From: JBJYIN01 sp046237015
Lineage (GTDB): Bacteria; Pseudomonadota; Gammaproteobacteria; Enterobacterales; Enterobacteriaceae
NCBI RefSeq assembly: GCF_046237015.1
Contig: NZ_JBJYIN010000009.1
Coordinates: forward strand, 124,001 to 188,000
Reading direction: 5' to 3'
Length of the DNA stretch: 64,000 bases
Shown here: in pieces, positions 44,773 to 53,776 of the stretch
Numbering within the stretch: position 1 is the first letter of the stretch
How the letters are laid out: every line of letters begins with the position of its first letter
Program-made: the position numbers and the translations under genes
Notes under the pieces: generated by a model
What the model was told of the DNA's origin: nothing
The model's database searches: none
What the model saw: the letters and a program-made list of their open reading frames with translations, nothing else

Positions 44773-45564
44773 ATGATGGAAACGGATTATTGCGTCGATG
44801 CTGCCATGCGGACGCGGATAAAATTAGTCTTACAGGATGTAGAAGAACGTTATCAGGTAAAAGTGCTTTATGCCTGTGAATCGGGCAGCCGTGGCTGGGG
44901 ATTTGCCTCCCCGGACAGCGACTACGACGTGCGATTTCTCTACGTGCATCGTCCTGAGTGGTATTTGCGCGTTGAAGCGCAGCGCGATGTGATAGAGCTA
45001 CCCATCGACGATGAGCTGGATGTCTGCGGTTGGGAATGGCGTAAAGCGCTCGGTTTACTCAAGCGAGCTAACCCGACGTTGATAGAGTGGCTGGATTCTC
45101 CCGTTGTCTATCAGGAAGAACGGGAGGCCATGTCCGCGCTTCGGGCGGCGGTGCCGACGTGGTTCTCGCCGTCCAAGGCGCGCTGGCACTATCTGTCGAT
45201 GGCGCGTAAAAACTTTCGCGGTTACCTGCAAGGCGACATGGTTCGCCTAAAAAAGTATTTCTACGTTTTGCGTCCGTTGCTGGCAGTACGCTGGATAGAA
45301 GCTGGAAAAGGTATGCCGCCCATGCGTTTTTCGCAGTTGCTTGCAGGAACGGTGGACGATCCACGTCTGCTGGCTGAAGTTCATCAACTGCTGGCGATCA
45401 AACAGCGCTCGGGGGAGGCGGAATACGGTCCGCGTCGGGATGTTATCCACGCGTTCATCATGCAGATGCTGAACGATGCCGATAGTCCGGCAATGTTGCC
45501 AGACAGTAAGGCTGTTGATGATTCGGTGCTGGATGCACTCCTGTATCGGGCTGTGATGGCGTAA
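44773..45564 (+). CDS. RlaP-type nucleotidyltransferase (DNA polymerase beta superfamily)
   Basis: The 263-residue protein has the nucleotidyltransferase signature GSRGWGF (Gly38-Ser39) followed by SDYDVRF with Asp50 and Asp52 as metal-binding acids. This is the RNA-repair-pathway Pol beta family (PF10127 type), often found near RNA ligases. The gene lies 4 bp after rtcB and has AAGGA 7 nt before ATG 44773; GTG 44755 is an alternative. It probably adds or restores nucleotides at RNA ends before RtcB ligation; that role is inferred from the family and neighbours. Confidence 0.9.
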   Translation: MMETDYCVDAAMRTRIKLVLQDVEERYQVKVLYACESGSRGWGFASPDSDYDVRFLYVHRPEWYLRVEAQRDVIELPIDDELDVCGWEWRKALGLLKRANPTLIEWLDSPVVYQEEREAMSALRAAVPTWFSPSKARWHYLSMARKNFRGYLQGDMVRLKKYFYVLRPLLAVRWIEAGKGMPPMRFSQLLAGTVDDPRLLAEVHQLLAIKQRSGEAEYGPRRDVIHAFIMQMLNDADSPAMLPDSKAVDDSVLDALLYRAVMA

Positions 45565-45604
45565 GGCCCCTGTGGGACAATGGAAAAAGAAGAGGGCAGG
45601 GAAT

Positions 45605-46948
45605 ATGGAATCATGTGACTCACTCCTACATCAGTTGGACAAGCTGCTGGCATCGTCAGATAACGACTATCAGCCTGCGCAGTCAGGCTCGCTAGGTGAG
45701 GCATCGCGCCTCATCGGGCTCACTCGCCACTATAACGGTCATATCCGGCAGTGTGCGGTGCGGTGTCTGGGCCTCATGGATGAGGTCTCTGCATTACCGG
45801 CGATGATTGAACGAGTGAACGACTGGGCAGAACCAGTACGTCGATCGGCCAGACAGAGTGTGAGACGGCTATTAACGTCGTATAACGCAGCACATTTTGT
45901 TGAAAACTTGCCTGCGATTTTCTGGCTGTTGCAGTGCCAGCGGGAAAATCATCAGCCGTTGGTCGATGATATCGTGAGTTTTCTGGCCGAGGAGGCGCAC
46001 GCGCCGTCGCTACTCGTGGGGTTGTGCTCGGAAGATAAAACGGTTGCCAGGTTAGCGCTGGATATTCTGGTTGAATGTGAGCTGTTTCCGCTGAGGCAGA
46101 TCTTCACTCAGGCGATGTTGCATCACGACCCTTTGGTCAGAGTGAATGCGATGCAATATCTGCTCAGGTCGGGTCGGGATGTCGATCATGACGTGATAAC
46201 GATCCTGTTAAAAGACACATTCGCACCAATCAAACAGGTCGCGTTGCAATATGTGATGGAACAAGCTTTTCCCGTATCCACGGCTCTGCTGATTACCTTA
46301 TTGTTTGATAAGAATGCCTTGGTACGTCAGCGTGCCTCAGCGTTACTGCGTGAACGAAACGACGATCCGGTCATGCACTATCTTGCCGCGCGGGATCGGG
46401 CAACGACAGTGACGGTACAAAAAATCACGCTGTGGGGACTGGATGAACATCGTTATGACGGCATTGTGGCGCTGGCGGAGCGCAGTCTGGATGAGCGATA
46501 CCCCAGCCTTTATTACAGCGCCTTGCGTATTCTTCTTCAGCATACGGGTGACGATGCGCGTGAACCGTTGTTGGCTTCTCTGCGCCATCCTTCAATTGCT
46601 ATTGCGAAGGTTGCACGGAAGCTGTTTTACCAACAGAAAATCTATCTGTCGCTGCCCGAACTTCAGCGCTGTATGGAAAGCCCGTCTTCCCGAGAACATG
46701 TTGAGATCTACTACTTTTTAGCGCACAAGCTGAACAAGTGGGATTGGCTGGTGTTCCTGCTGGATAACGTTAAACTAGAGAATCTGGCGCTAACGCAGGC
46801 TGGCGTGGCGAACTGGATAGAGAGGTTCAACCGTTCGGGCATACTGCCGAATACCCGACAGCAGGCGCGTTTGCGGACGCTGCTTGATGAACATCCTCAC
46901 GTTATCTCACGTGAAAGCTCGTATATCGCCCTGTTTTTGTATAGCTAA
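45605..46948 (+). CDS. HEAT-repeat protein in the rtc operon
   Basis: The 447-residue protein is built of helical HEAT-like repeats, visible as HYNGHIRQCAVRCLG, WAEPVRRSARQSVRRLL, HDPLVRVNAMQYLLR, DKNALVRQRASALLRE and HPSIAIAKVARKL at about 35-residue spacing. It has no signal peptide or catalytic motif. The start with GAGGG 9 nt upstream at ATG 45605 is preferred over GTG 45572. It follows the RlaP gene by 40 bp. It may be a scaffold or RNA/ribosome-binding adaptor for RtcB repair; no function is established. Confidence 0.85.
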   Translation: MESCDSLLHQLDKLLASSDNDYQPAQSGSLGEASRLIGLTRHYNGHIRQCAVRCLGLMDEVSALPAMIERVNDWAEPVRRSARQSVRRLLTSYNAAHFVENLPAIFWLLQCQRENHQPLVDDIVSFLAEEAHAPSLLVGLCSEDKTVARLALDILVECELFPLRQIFTQAMLHHDPLVRVNAMQYLLRSGRDVDHDVITILLKDTFAPIKQVALQYVMEQAFPVSTALLITLLFDKNALVRQRASALLRERNDDPVMHYLAARDRATTVTVQKITLWGLDEHRYDGIVALAERSLDERYPSLYYSALRILLQHTGDDAREPLLASLRHPSIAIAKVARKLFYQQKIYLSLPELQRCMESPSSREHVEIYYFLAHKLNKWDWLVFLLDNVKLENLALTQAGVANWIERFNRSGILPNTRQQARLRTLLDEHPHVISRESSYIALFLYS

Positions 46949-47027
46949 TGTTCGTATGAAAAAAGAACAGGAAAAAATGGAGATGATCGCGTAAAGTGAC
47001 AACACAATTGACACCACGGAGGCGGAA

Positions 47028-47312
47028 ATGAGTACTATCCATTTCAGAATCGATGAAGAAACCAAGCAACTAGCGATGCAGGCAGCGGATCGTCATCAGG
47101 TGAGCCTGACGGAGTTGATGCGACAACGTGCAGAGGAATTGGCAGAAGAAGAGCGTCAGTATCAGCGTAACGCCGGTGATGAATGGCTCGAAGCGCAGAT
47201 TCAGGAAGCGTTTTCTCGTTATGATGCGGGTGAAGGTGAGTTCGTCAGTAATGAGGACGTCAGCCAGAGAATGGATGCATTGAAAGCGCGGGCGGCACGG
47301 GGTGAACTGTGA
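47028..47312 (+). CDS. RelB/ParD-like antitoxin
   Basis: The 94-residue protein starts MSTIHFRIDEETKQLAMQAA, the ribbon-helix-helix pattern (strand then two helices) of RelB/DinJ/ParD antitoxins, with a charged toxin-binding C terminus. GGAGG lies 6-7 nt before the ATG. The stop overlaps the toxin start by 4 bp (GTGA), so the two are coupled. Confidence 0.88.
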   Translation: MSTIHFRIDEETKQLAMQAADRHQVSLTELMRQRAEELAEEERQYQRNAGDEWLEAQIQEAFSRYDAGEGEFVSNEDVSQRMDALKARAARGEL

Positions 47313-47614
47313 CATTTAAGGTCCGATGGGAAAAACAGTCGCTGACAGATCGTGAAGGGATATACCGCTATTTATATAAAGAGGCGGAACTGAATGTGGC
47401 GAATGCGGCGGATGAAAAGTTTATCTCATCGGTATCTTTGCTCGAAGTCACACCAGAAGCTGGCATTGATATCGGAAAATCAGGGGAGAGGCGAAAACTG
47501 GTCCTGACGCGATTTCCCTTCATCATTATTTATGCATTCAAGAGAAAGTTAAACGAAGTGCATATCCTGCGTATATTGCATACTTCCCGCAAGCTATCGG
47601 CGTCTTACCGATAA
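47309..47614 (+). CDS. ParE/RelE-family toxin
   Basis: The 101-residue protein has the ParE/RelE fold signature: MTFKVRWEKQSLTDREGIYRYL, PEAGIDIGKSGERRKLVLTRFPFIIIYAF, and VHILRILHTSRK. Start is GTG 47309 inside the antitoxin stop. The ILHTSRK end resembles ParE gyrase toxins. Whether it targets gyrase or mRNA is not decidable from sequence. Confidence 0.88.
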   Translation: MTFKVRWEKQSLTDREGIYRYLYKEAELNVANAADEKFISSVSLLEVTPEAGIDIGKSGERRKLVLTRFPFIIIYAFKRKLNEVHILRILHTSRKLSASYR

Positions 47615-47624
47615 CGTATTTCCC

Positions 47625-48398
47625 CTACCCCAGAAAAATATGCTCGCGATGGTACGCCATCTGTGACAGGTCCGGTGGGTAGGCGTCTGGCAGATGGATT
47701 TGCTTACCTTCGTACTGGGCGAAATTGACGTCGCTGATGGCGCTTTTCAGCTTTTTGATGCGCGGAGAAAGCAGCATTTCTAGCGAATCATTGAAGCTGA
47801 TGAGTCCCATATCAAAGGCTTTGTCGTGCAGGTTGGACAAGCAAAGGCCGTTGCTGGGATTGAGGCGGTGCTCCGCTGCCGTTTTCCACGGGCGAATGTG
47901 GCTGGCGACCAACAGCGCGGGCTCTTCCAGTCCGGTCACGCAGCAACGTTCGCCGTAGTTGCTGAGTACGCGTTTGCGAAATAATTGCTGACCGATGCGG
48001 GTTTTTACCTGCGCGAGGCGCTCACCGCCGTGATAGTCGTGAATCTCTTCTTCAGTATGTCTGGCTGGCGGTGTTGTTACTGCCTCGGCTTCAAGGGCGG
48101 TCATAGCCTGTTGGCACTGCTGTTCAAATAACTCAGGATTGTTGTCCATTTCCTGCCACAGTGCACGGTCGGCGTTGGAAGCACCGCGCAATCCAGTGCG
48201 GCCTGAGTCGATAATAAACGGGTCGAGGCTGGCAAGGTTAACCAGCTTCATTGCCAGTGCCGAAGGTGTGCGGTTAATCAACGCGGCGTAGCGAATAATG
48301 TCGGGATTACGCGAATGCAGCCTGCCAAATGGCAACTGACTGTACAGCGTGAAGGCGATCAGTAACTGATCCCGCGTCCAATGGTTAGTGGCAGCCAT
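47625..48398 (-). CDS. HNH endonuclease
   Basis: The 257-residue protein has an N-terminal alpha-helical part (YAALINRTPSALAMKLVNLA) found in restriction-type HNH proteins and a C-terminal HNH nuclease with LVASHIRPW, LNPSNGLCLSNLHDKAFDMGL. A C-x-x-C pair (ERCCVTG) is partial. Such enzymes are usually solitary restriction or defence nucleases. It is convergent with the toxin gene (10 bp between stops) and divergent from the DUF1615 gene. Confidence 0.85.
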   Translation of the reverse strand: MAATNHWTRDQLLIAFTLYSQLPFGRLHSRNPDIIRYAALINRTPSALAMKLVNLASLDPFIIDSGRTGLRGASNADRALWQEMDNNPELFEQQCQQAMTALEAEAVTTPPARHTEEEIHDYHGGERLAQVKTRIGQQLFRKRVLSNYGERCCVTGLEEPALLVASHIRPWKTAAEHRLNPSNGLCLSNLHDKAFDMGLISFNDSLEMLLSPRIKKLKSAISDVNFAQYEGKQIHLPDAYPPDLSQMAYHREHIFLG

Positions 48399-48550
48399 AC
48401 GTGTGTCGTCCGTTCGTTAGTGCATTCGATTAGTGATAGCGCTAACTATGCCAGGTCAGTACGTAAAATGCATGTGCTGACTCCGGCTGGATAATTGGCG
48501 CAGGCTGCGCTAACGTTCTGGCAGCCTTTCCACCATGATGCCGAGAGATT

Positions 48551-49648
48551 ATGCCCCGTTCCTCTATTTCCTTGCTTCGTCCCTTGTGTGCTCTGGCTCT
48601 GCTGGTGCTGGCCGGTTGTGCCAGTGAGACGGCGACGACGCCAGAATCGCGGCCTGGGGATGTTCGTGCTCAGTTACTCAAGCTATTGCCTGACAACGTG
48701 AAAGATCGTCAGGGCTGGGCGACGGATATCGCCACTGCATTTGCCACACAGGGGCTTGATCCCAGTAATGAAAATCTGTGTTCGGTGCTCGCGGTGACTG
48801 AACAGGAATCGACGTTTAATGCCGATCCACCGGTACCGAATCTGTCGAAAATCGCCTGGCAGGAGATCGACCGCCGTGCGGAGAAAGTTCATGTTCCGGC
48901 GTTTCTGGTGCGCACCGCGCTACTCATCAAATCCCCTAACGGAAAAAGTTACAATGAGCGGCTCGATAAGGTACGCACGGAAAAAGAGCTCAGTGCGATC
49001 TTTGATGATTTTATCAATATGGTGCCGATGGGGCAGACGCTGTTTGGTCGGCTGAATCCGGTACATACGGGCGGACCGATGCAGGTGAGCATCGCCTTTG
49101 CCGAAGCGAACGCGAAGGGCTATCCGTATACCGTAGACGATACCCTTCGTCGTGAAGTTTTCAGCCGTCGCGGCGGGATGTATTTTGGTATCAAGCATTT
49201 GCTGGGTTATCCGGCGAATTATCCACAGTCCATTTATCGATTCGCCGATTTCAACGCAGGCTGGTATGCCAGCCGGAATGCGGCGTTCCAGCGTGCCGTC
49301 AGCCGCCTGACCGGGGTTAAACTGGCGCTGGATGGCGATGTGATCAATTACAGTTCGGATAAGGCCAGCGCTACGGAACTGGCGGTGCGTGCGTTGGGGA
49401 AACGGCTGGACATGAGCGACAGCGCGATTCGTCGTGCGCTGGAGAAGGGAAATAGCCTCGATTTTGAAGACACCAGCCTGTACAAACGCGTCTTTGCGCT
49501 GGCGGATAAATCGGGAGTAAAAGCGCCTCGGGCCATTCTGCCGGGGATCACGCTGGAAAGCCCGAAAATCACCCGTAAACTCACCACTGCATGGTTCGCC
49601 AAACGGGTCGATGATCGTCGGCAACGGTGTTTAGCCCGGGGACGATGA
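48551..49648 (+). CDS. DUF1615 lipoprotein
   Basis: The 365-residue protein has a lipoprotein signal (LLVLAGCAS, lipid-modified Cys at about 22) and a DUF1615 body (TEQESTFNADPPVPNLSKIAW, NPVHTGGPMQVSIAFAEANAKGYPY, FADFNAGWYASRNAAFQ). The internal ExxS and QVS/Y pattern recalls lytic-transglycosylase-like folds, but no activity is proved. It is predicted to reside in the outer membrane or periplasm. Confidence 0.88.
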   Translation: MPRSSISLLRPLCALALLVLAGCASETATTPESRPGDVRAQLLKLLPDNVKDRQGWATDIATAFATQGLDPSNENLCSVLAVTEQESTFNADPPVPNLSKIAWQEIDRRAEKVHVPAFLVRTALLIKSPNGKSYNERLDKVRTEKELSAIFDDFINMVPMGQTLFGRLNPVHTGGPMQVSIAFAEANAKGYPYTVDDTLRREVFSRRGGMYFGIKHLLGYPANYPQSIYRFADFNAGWYASRNAAFQRAVSRLTGVKLALDGDVINYSSDKASATELAVRALGKRLDMSDSAIRRALEKGNSLDFEDTSLYKRVFALADKSGVKAPRAILPGITLESPKITRKLTTAWFAKRVDDRRQRCLARGR

Positions 49649-49687
49649 GGCGTGGTTGATATGTCCCGATATGAGCCAGAATGTAGA

Positions 49688-49718
49688 CAATCACAAGGCC
49701 TTCCAGACCTTGTGATTG
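49688..49718. terminator. hairpin between DUF1615 and the NIT chemoreceptor
   Basis: CAATCACAAGG and CCTTGTGATTG form a perfect 11-bp stem with a 9-nt loop in the 76-bp gap between convergent genes. There is no long T-run on either side. Confidence 0.65.
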
Positions 49719-49724
49719 CTGCGT

Positions 49725-51674
49725 TTAGCTGACCAGTAATGTGTTTTGCAACGGTATGACTGGTTTCGCTTCATCGACCTTAAAGCGGCTGACCAGCGTT
49801 TCCATTTCTATCGCTTGCTCATCCAGTAGTTGGCTGGCAACGGAGGCTTGAGAAACCAGCGTGGCATTTTGCTGAGTGACCATTTCTAACTGGTTAAGTG
49901 CCTCGTTTATCTGAGAAATTCCCAGCGATTGTTCGTCGGCAGCAGTAGCGATCTCGTTAACCAAATCGCGCACTTTACGGGTTTCTGAAATGATGTCGTT
50001 CAACCCTTGGTTAGATTGATTCACCAGTGCTGTCCCTTCGTTAACGCTGGAGATACTATCGGCGATCAGCGTACGAATTTTGTTTGCCTCATCTGCGCTA
50101 CGCTGCGACAACTGACGTACTTCTGCTGCCACCACAGAGAAACCACGCCCATGCTGTCCCGCACGAGCGGCTTCAACGGCAGCATTCAGGGCCAATAGGT
50201 TAGTCTGGAAGGCGATACCATCAATTGCAGCAATCACCGCGTTGACTCGTTGGCTGGTATCCTGAATCCGACTCATTGCACTGCTGGCTGAAGCTGTAAT
50301 GTCACCGACTTGACGAGCTTGCCTGTCCACTTCTGTTGTCAGTTGGCGAGCCTGTCCCGCAAAATCGGCGGTTTGTTTTACGGTGGCGGTGATTTCTTCC
50401 ATACTGCTGGCGGTTTCTACCAATGAAGACGATTGTTCTTCGGTTCGCTGTGCCAGATCCTGATTGCCATTGGCAATTTCGCTGCTGGCTTTTCCAATCG
50501 TGCGGGCGCTATTTTTAATACTGACCACCATCGCGGCGATGTTTTCGAGAGAATGGTTATAAGCCTGATTCAACTGTGAGAGCTCATCGGTTCCAGGCAC
50601 CAGCAGGCGACGGGTTAAATCTCCACCCATTTCACGAATAGTCGTGAGGGTTTGCTGAAGTTGGCCGTTGATGCTGCGCATGATCATCACTGCTAATCCG
50701 ACTGCCATAATCAGAGACATCAACGCGCCTGCCAGATAGCTTATCCAGGATTGACGGGCATCTGATGCAAGATCTTTTACCTGTTCTGTCAGATTTGACG
50801 CGGCGATGTACTCTACTTTTTTCAACTCGTCTATTTTGGCGCTTTGTTGGTTGAACCACTCGCTGGCATCAATGGCAAAATCGCCATTTGGCGAAGTAAT
50901 CGCTTTGTTTCGCATCTGTAACGCATCTTGTGCAGACGCCGTGCCGATGGCCTGATCGAAGGCCTGACGCAAATCGGTATTGGCAAGCATACGATAGGCG
51001 TTGATATAAGCGTCTTCACGACCAATAAGCTGGTTTAAGTGTTCAAACAGCCCGTTAGAAAAGCGATTGGCGGAAAACACATTAGACAGCACTGCGCGTT
51101 CAAGCCCCGCCTGTTCTTTGACATTCAGTAGGGTGTAATAGGCAGCAATGCGTTGCGTCACGCTACCTTCACTAACCAGATGGGTCATTTCCCCAACAAT
51201 ATTTAACAGGTGACCGACTGACGCCGAGTAGTAACCTAACGCCTGTGTGACGGAAATAGACAGATTATCAACCTGATGACGAAGTTCTCCGATTTGTTGC
51301 TGGCGCTGAGTAAGCGAGGCAAGCTCTTTACTCAATGCAGTACCGAGGATGTTTTTATCAATATGTTCAATGGTTTTAGCTAACTTATTCTGAGCGTCAT
51401 TTGTGGCTTTACGTTGCTCGGCAAGTTCGGTGCCGAATTTTTCACCCTGACTACCGAAATAGCCCGCACTCATACCCCGTTCGCGCTGTAACTGATGGGC
51501 TAATTCGCCTGAGTCATTGGCAAGAATGATCAGTTGCTCCATCCGAAGCATTTCATTTTCGATATGCCTGCGTTCAACAACGCCGGCGCTACTAAACCAG
51601 AGTAATGCTAATAACGTGGGAAATAAGGCGAGGAGGAATTTGTTGCGTATCGAAATGCGATGAAAAAATGCCAT
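49725..51674 (-). CDS. methyl-accepting chemotaxis protein with NIT sensor domain
   Basis: The 649-residue protein has a first membrane segment (about 12-32), a periplasmic NIT-type sensor (QLQRERGMSAGYFGSQGEKF, then AYYTLLNVKEQAGLERAVLS) linked to nitrate/nitrite sensing, a second membrane segment (about 303-326), a HAMP domain and a methyl-accepting signalling domain with the CheA/CheW hairpin tip GIAFQTNLLALNAAVEAARAG. ATG 51674 with GGAG 7 nt upstream is preferred over ATG 51680. There is no C-terminal NWETF-type pentapeptide. Confidence 0.93.
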   Translation of the reverse strand: MAFFHRISIRNKFLLALFPTLLALLWFSSAGVVERRHIENEMLRMEQLIILANDSGELAHQLQRERGMSAGYFGSQGEKFGTELAEQRKATNDAQNKLAKTIEHIDKNILGTALSKELASLTQRQQQIGELRHQVDNLSISVTQALGYYSASVGHLLNIVGEMTHLVSEGSVTQRIAAYYTLLNVKEQAGLERAVLSNVFSANRFSNGLFEHLNQLIGREDAYINAYRMLANTDLRQAFDQAIGTASAQDALQMRNKAITSPNGDFAIDASEWFNQQSAKIDELKKVEYIAASNLTEQVKDLASDARQSWISYLAGALMSLIMAVGLAVMIMRSINGQLQQTLTTIREMGGDLTRRLLVPGTDELSQLNQAYNHSLENIAAMVVSIKNSARTIGKASSEIANGNQDLAQRTEEQSSSLVETASSMEEITATVKQTADFAGQARQLTTEVDRQARQVGDITASASSAMSRIQDTSQRVNAVIAAIDGIAFQTNLLALNAAVEAARAGQHGRGFSVVAAEVRQLSQRSADEANKIRTLIADSISSVNEGTALVNQSNQGLNDIISETRKVRDLVNEIATAADEQSLGISQINEALNQLEMVTQQNATLVSQASVASQLLDEQAIEMETLVSRFKVDEAKPVIPLQNTLLVS

Positions 51675-52108
51675 TGGCATACTCCATGGTTTGTTAGCGA
51701 TGAGTCGCCTTTTCCTGATGAAAACGGTTCTTCAAGGTCAGATTAATTGTAAGTTTAGTTTCGGCAAGCTAGAACAATAGTTTATAGCGGCGGCTTTGTT
51801 TACTTAAAAAAAGAGGTTTGTCCTGTTTGTTGTTGGATTACATTTGCACGTTTTGTTCAGCATTGATACCGAGTTATATAACCACGAAACACCAATCCAG
51901 TTGTTTTCTCTGTGCTGCATCATGTTTTTGGGGGTCATATCAAGGCTGATGCCGATCGGTATTTGTTAAAATAACGACCACTATCTGACCGTATTTCCTA
52001 CACGCTACTATTTATATCTTCGTCAGGCTGCCCGCTGTTTGGGCGCGGATTATTTCATACATAGCGAGGCGGTCTGCATGTTGTATTGGAGCCATGAGAG
52101 GCTTACCG
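51675..52108. other. intergenic region upstream of the ABC ATPase genes
   Basis: About 430 bp between divergent genes. I find no permease or binding-protein gene, and no coding frame over 60 codons. The promoters of both flanking genes should lie here. Confidence 0.5.
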
Positions 52109-52963
52109 ATGAACGATTTATTACGCGTTGAGAACTTACAGGTTGTGCTGAGGGAGGGAAAGCAAACGCTGCTGAGCGATATCGCTTTTTCGCTGCCGCA
52201 TCATGCTTGTCTCGGCATTGTAGGGGAAAGCGGCAGTGGGAAAAGCCTCACTTGTCGGGCCTTGATGGGGCTTTTGGGGGGGCAATTTATTTGCTCAGGG
52301 CAAGCCTGGTTGAATGATACGGATTTGTTGGCGCAAAGGCCGGAGGCGATGAGGCAACTGCGTGGAAAAACGATCGGTATGATTTTGCAACAACCGATGA
52401 CGGCATTCGATCCTTTGCAATCGGTTGGCAACCAGATGGTGGAAACGTTTAGAACGCACCTGAGGTTGAGTCGTCATGACGCTCGGGAACGGGCATTATT
52501 GATGATGCAGCATGTTCGTTTACGCGATGTCAGTGCCTTGTTTGATCGGTATCCCAGCCAAATTAGTGGCGGCATGTTGCAGCGCATTATGATCGCGATC
52601 GCGCTGGCGCTAGAACCCCAATTGCTCATTGCCGATGAGCCGACCACCGCACTGGATTCCATCACGCAGCATGACATCATGCAGGCGTTTAGCGATATTC
52701 GTGAGCGTCTTGGGACCACGATGATCTTTATTTCCCATGATTTTGGCGTGGTGAGTCGTATCGCTGACCGTGTCGTGGTGATGCATCAGGGGAAGGTGGT
52801 GGAACAAGGGGCGGTACAGCGGGTGTTACACCTGCCCCAGCATGAACATACACGTTATCTGGTGGCTTCCCGACAAGCTTTACAGCAGCGTTATCAGGGA
52901 CTGGTCGCGGTATCGCCGCACAGGCGTGTTGCTGAGGCGCATGAGGCGATAGACGCACGATGA
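52109..52963 (+). CDS. ABC transporter ATP-binding protein (NikD/OppD-like)
   Basis: The 284-residue ATPase has Walker A GESGSGKS, a Q-loop (LQQP), the signature SGGMLQR, Walker B LLIADEPTT and the switch His in FISHDFG. The SGGMLQRIMIA segment is close to NikD. Family members energise uptake of nickel, peptides or nickel-chelate-like compounds. GAGAGG lies 7-8 nt before ATG 52109. It overlaps the next ATPase gene by 4 bp. Confidence 0.9.
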   Translation: MNDLLRVENLQVVLREGKQTLLSDIAFSLPHHACLGIVGESGSGKSLTCRALMGLLGGQFICSGQAWLNDTDLLAQRPEAMRQLRGKTIGMILQQPMTAFDPLQSVGNQMVETFRTHLRLSRHDARERALLMMQHVRLRDVSALFDRYPSQISGGMLQRIMIAIALALEPQLLIADEPTTALDSITQHDIMQAFSDIRERLGTTMIFISHDFGVVSRIADRVVVMHQGKVVEQGAVQRVLHLPQHEHTRYLVASRQALQQRYQGLVAVSPHRRVAEAHEAIDAR

Positions 52964-53736
52964 ATACATTGGTTGATGTTGAGCAGGTGAGCCATGGTTA
53001 CCGGTCAGAAAACGGTGGCGGGTGGGTACCCGTGCTGAATGAGGTATCGTTCAGCATAAGAAAAGGGGAATGTCTGGGAATTGTAGGGGAAAGCGGTAGC
53101 GGGAAAAGTACGCTTGGACGCATCTTACTCGGATTAGAAGTGCCAAAAGATGGGCACGTTCGGTTGGCGGGACAATCGCTTTACACGCCGTTGCGCTTTT
53201 GGCAGCGTCATCACAAAATCCAAACGCGTGTGAGTGCGGTGTTTCAGGACTATACCTCGTCTGCTAATCCGTTAATGAACGTATGGGATATTGTCGCTGA
53301 ACCTTTACGTGTTCGTGGCGTGGTACAACGTGATGAACTGCAATCTCGAGTGGCGGCGCTGCTGGTGCAGGTCGGCTTAACACCGGATCTGGCTGTACGT
53401 TTTCCGCATCAGTTAAGCGGGGGGCAAATGCAGCGTGTTTGCATCGCAAGAGCGATTGCCAGTGAACCACAGTTTATCGTGTTAGATGAAGCCGTGAGTG
53501 CATTAGACGTATCGATCCAGGTGCAAATTCTGGATTTACTGGCGGAGTTGCGTGAGAGCCTCGCGTTAACCTACCTGTTTATCAGCCACGATGTGGCTGC
53601 GGTGGCTTATTTGTGTCAGCGAGTGATTTTTTTGCAATCGGGGCGGGTGATTGAACGGGTCGAGGATATGGATTCGCTGGGGAAAGTTCAGCATCCTTAT
53701 GCGCGGCAGTTACTGCAATCAGTGATGACATTTTGA
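52960..53736 (+). CDS. ABC transporter ATP-binding protein (NikE/OppF-like)
   Basis: The 258-residue ATPase has Walker A GESGSGKS, Q-loop FQD, signature LSGGQMQRVC, Walker B FIVLDEAVSALD (an AVSALD D-loop typical of NikE) and switch FISHDV. The Walker B Glu is present. It is coupled to the preceding ATPase gene by a 4-bp overlap, the usual OppD-OppF heterodimer layout. No permease or substrate-binding gene is nearby. Confidence 0.9.
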   Translation: MNTLVDVEQVSHGYRSENGGGWVPVLNEVSFSIRKGECLGIVGESGSGKSTLGRILLGLEVPKDGHVRLAGQSLYTPLRFWQRHHKIQTRVSAVFQDYTSSANPLMNVWDIVAEPLRVRGVVQRDELQSRVAALLVQVGLTPDLAVRFPHQLSGGQMQRVCIARAIASEPQFIVLDEAVSALDVSIQVQILDLLAELRESLALTYLFISHDVAAVAYLCQRVIFLQSGRVIERVEDMDSLGKVQHPYARQLLQSVMTF

Positions 53737-53742
53737 GCCGAG

Positions 53743-53766
53743 GCCCGACGGCGATGACCGCCGGGC
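53743..53766. terminator. hairpin between ABC ATPase and second chemoreceptor
   Basis: GCCCG-ACGG and CCG-CCGGGC pair imperfectly around GATGA in the 40-bp gap between convergent genes. It is followed by TGTTGGTTT on the plus strand. Confidence 0.55.
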
Positions 53767-53776
53767 TGTTGGTTTA

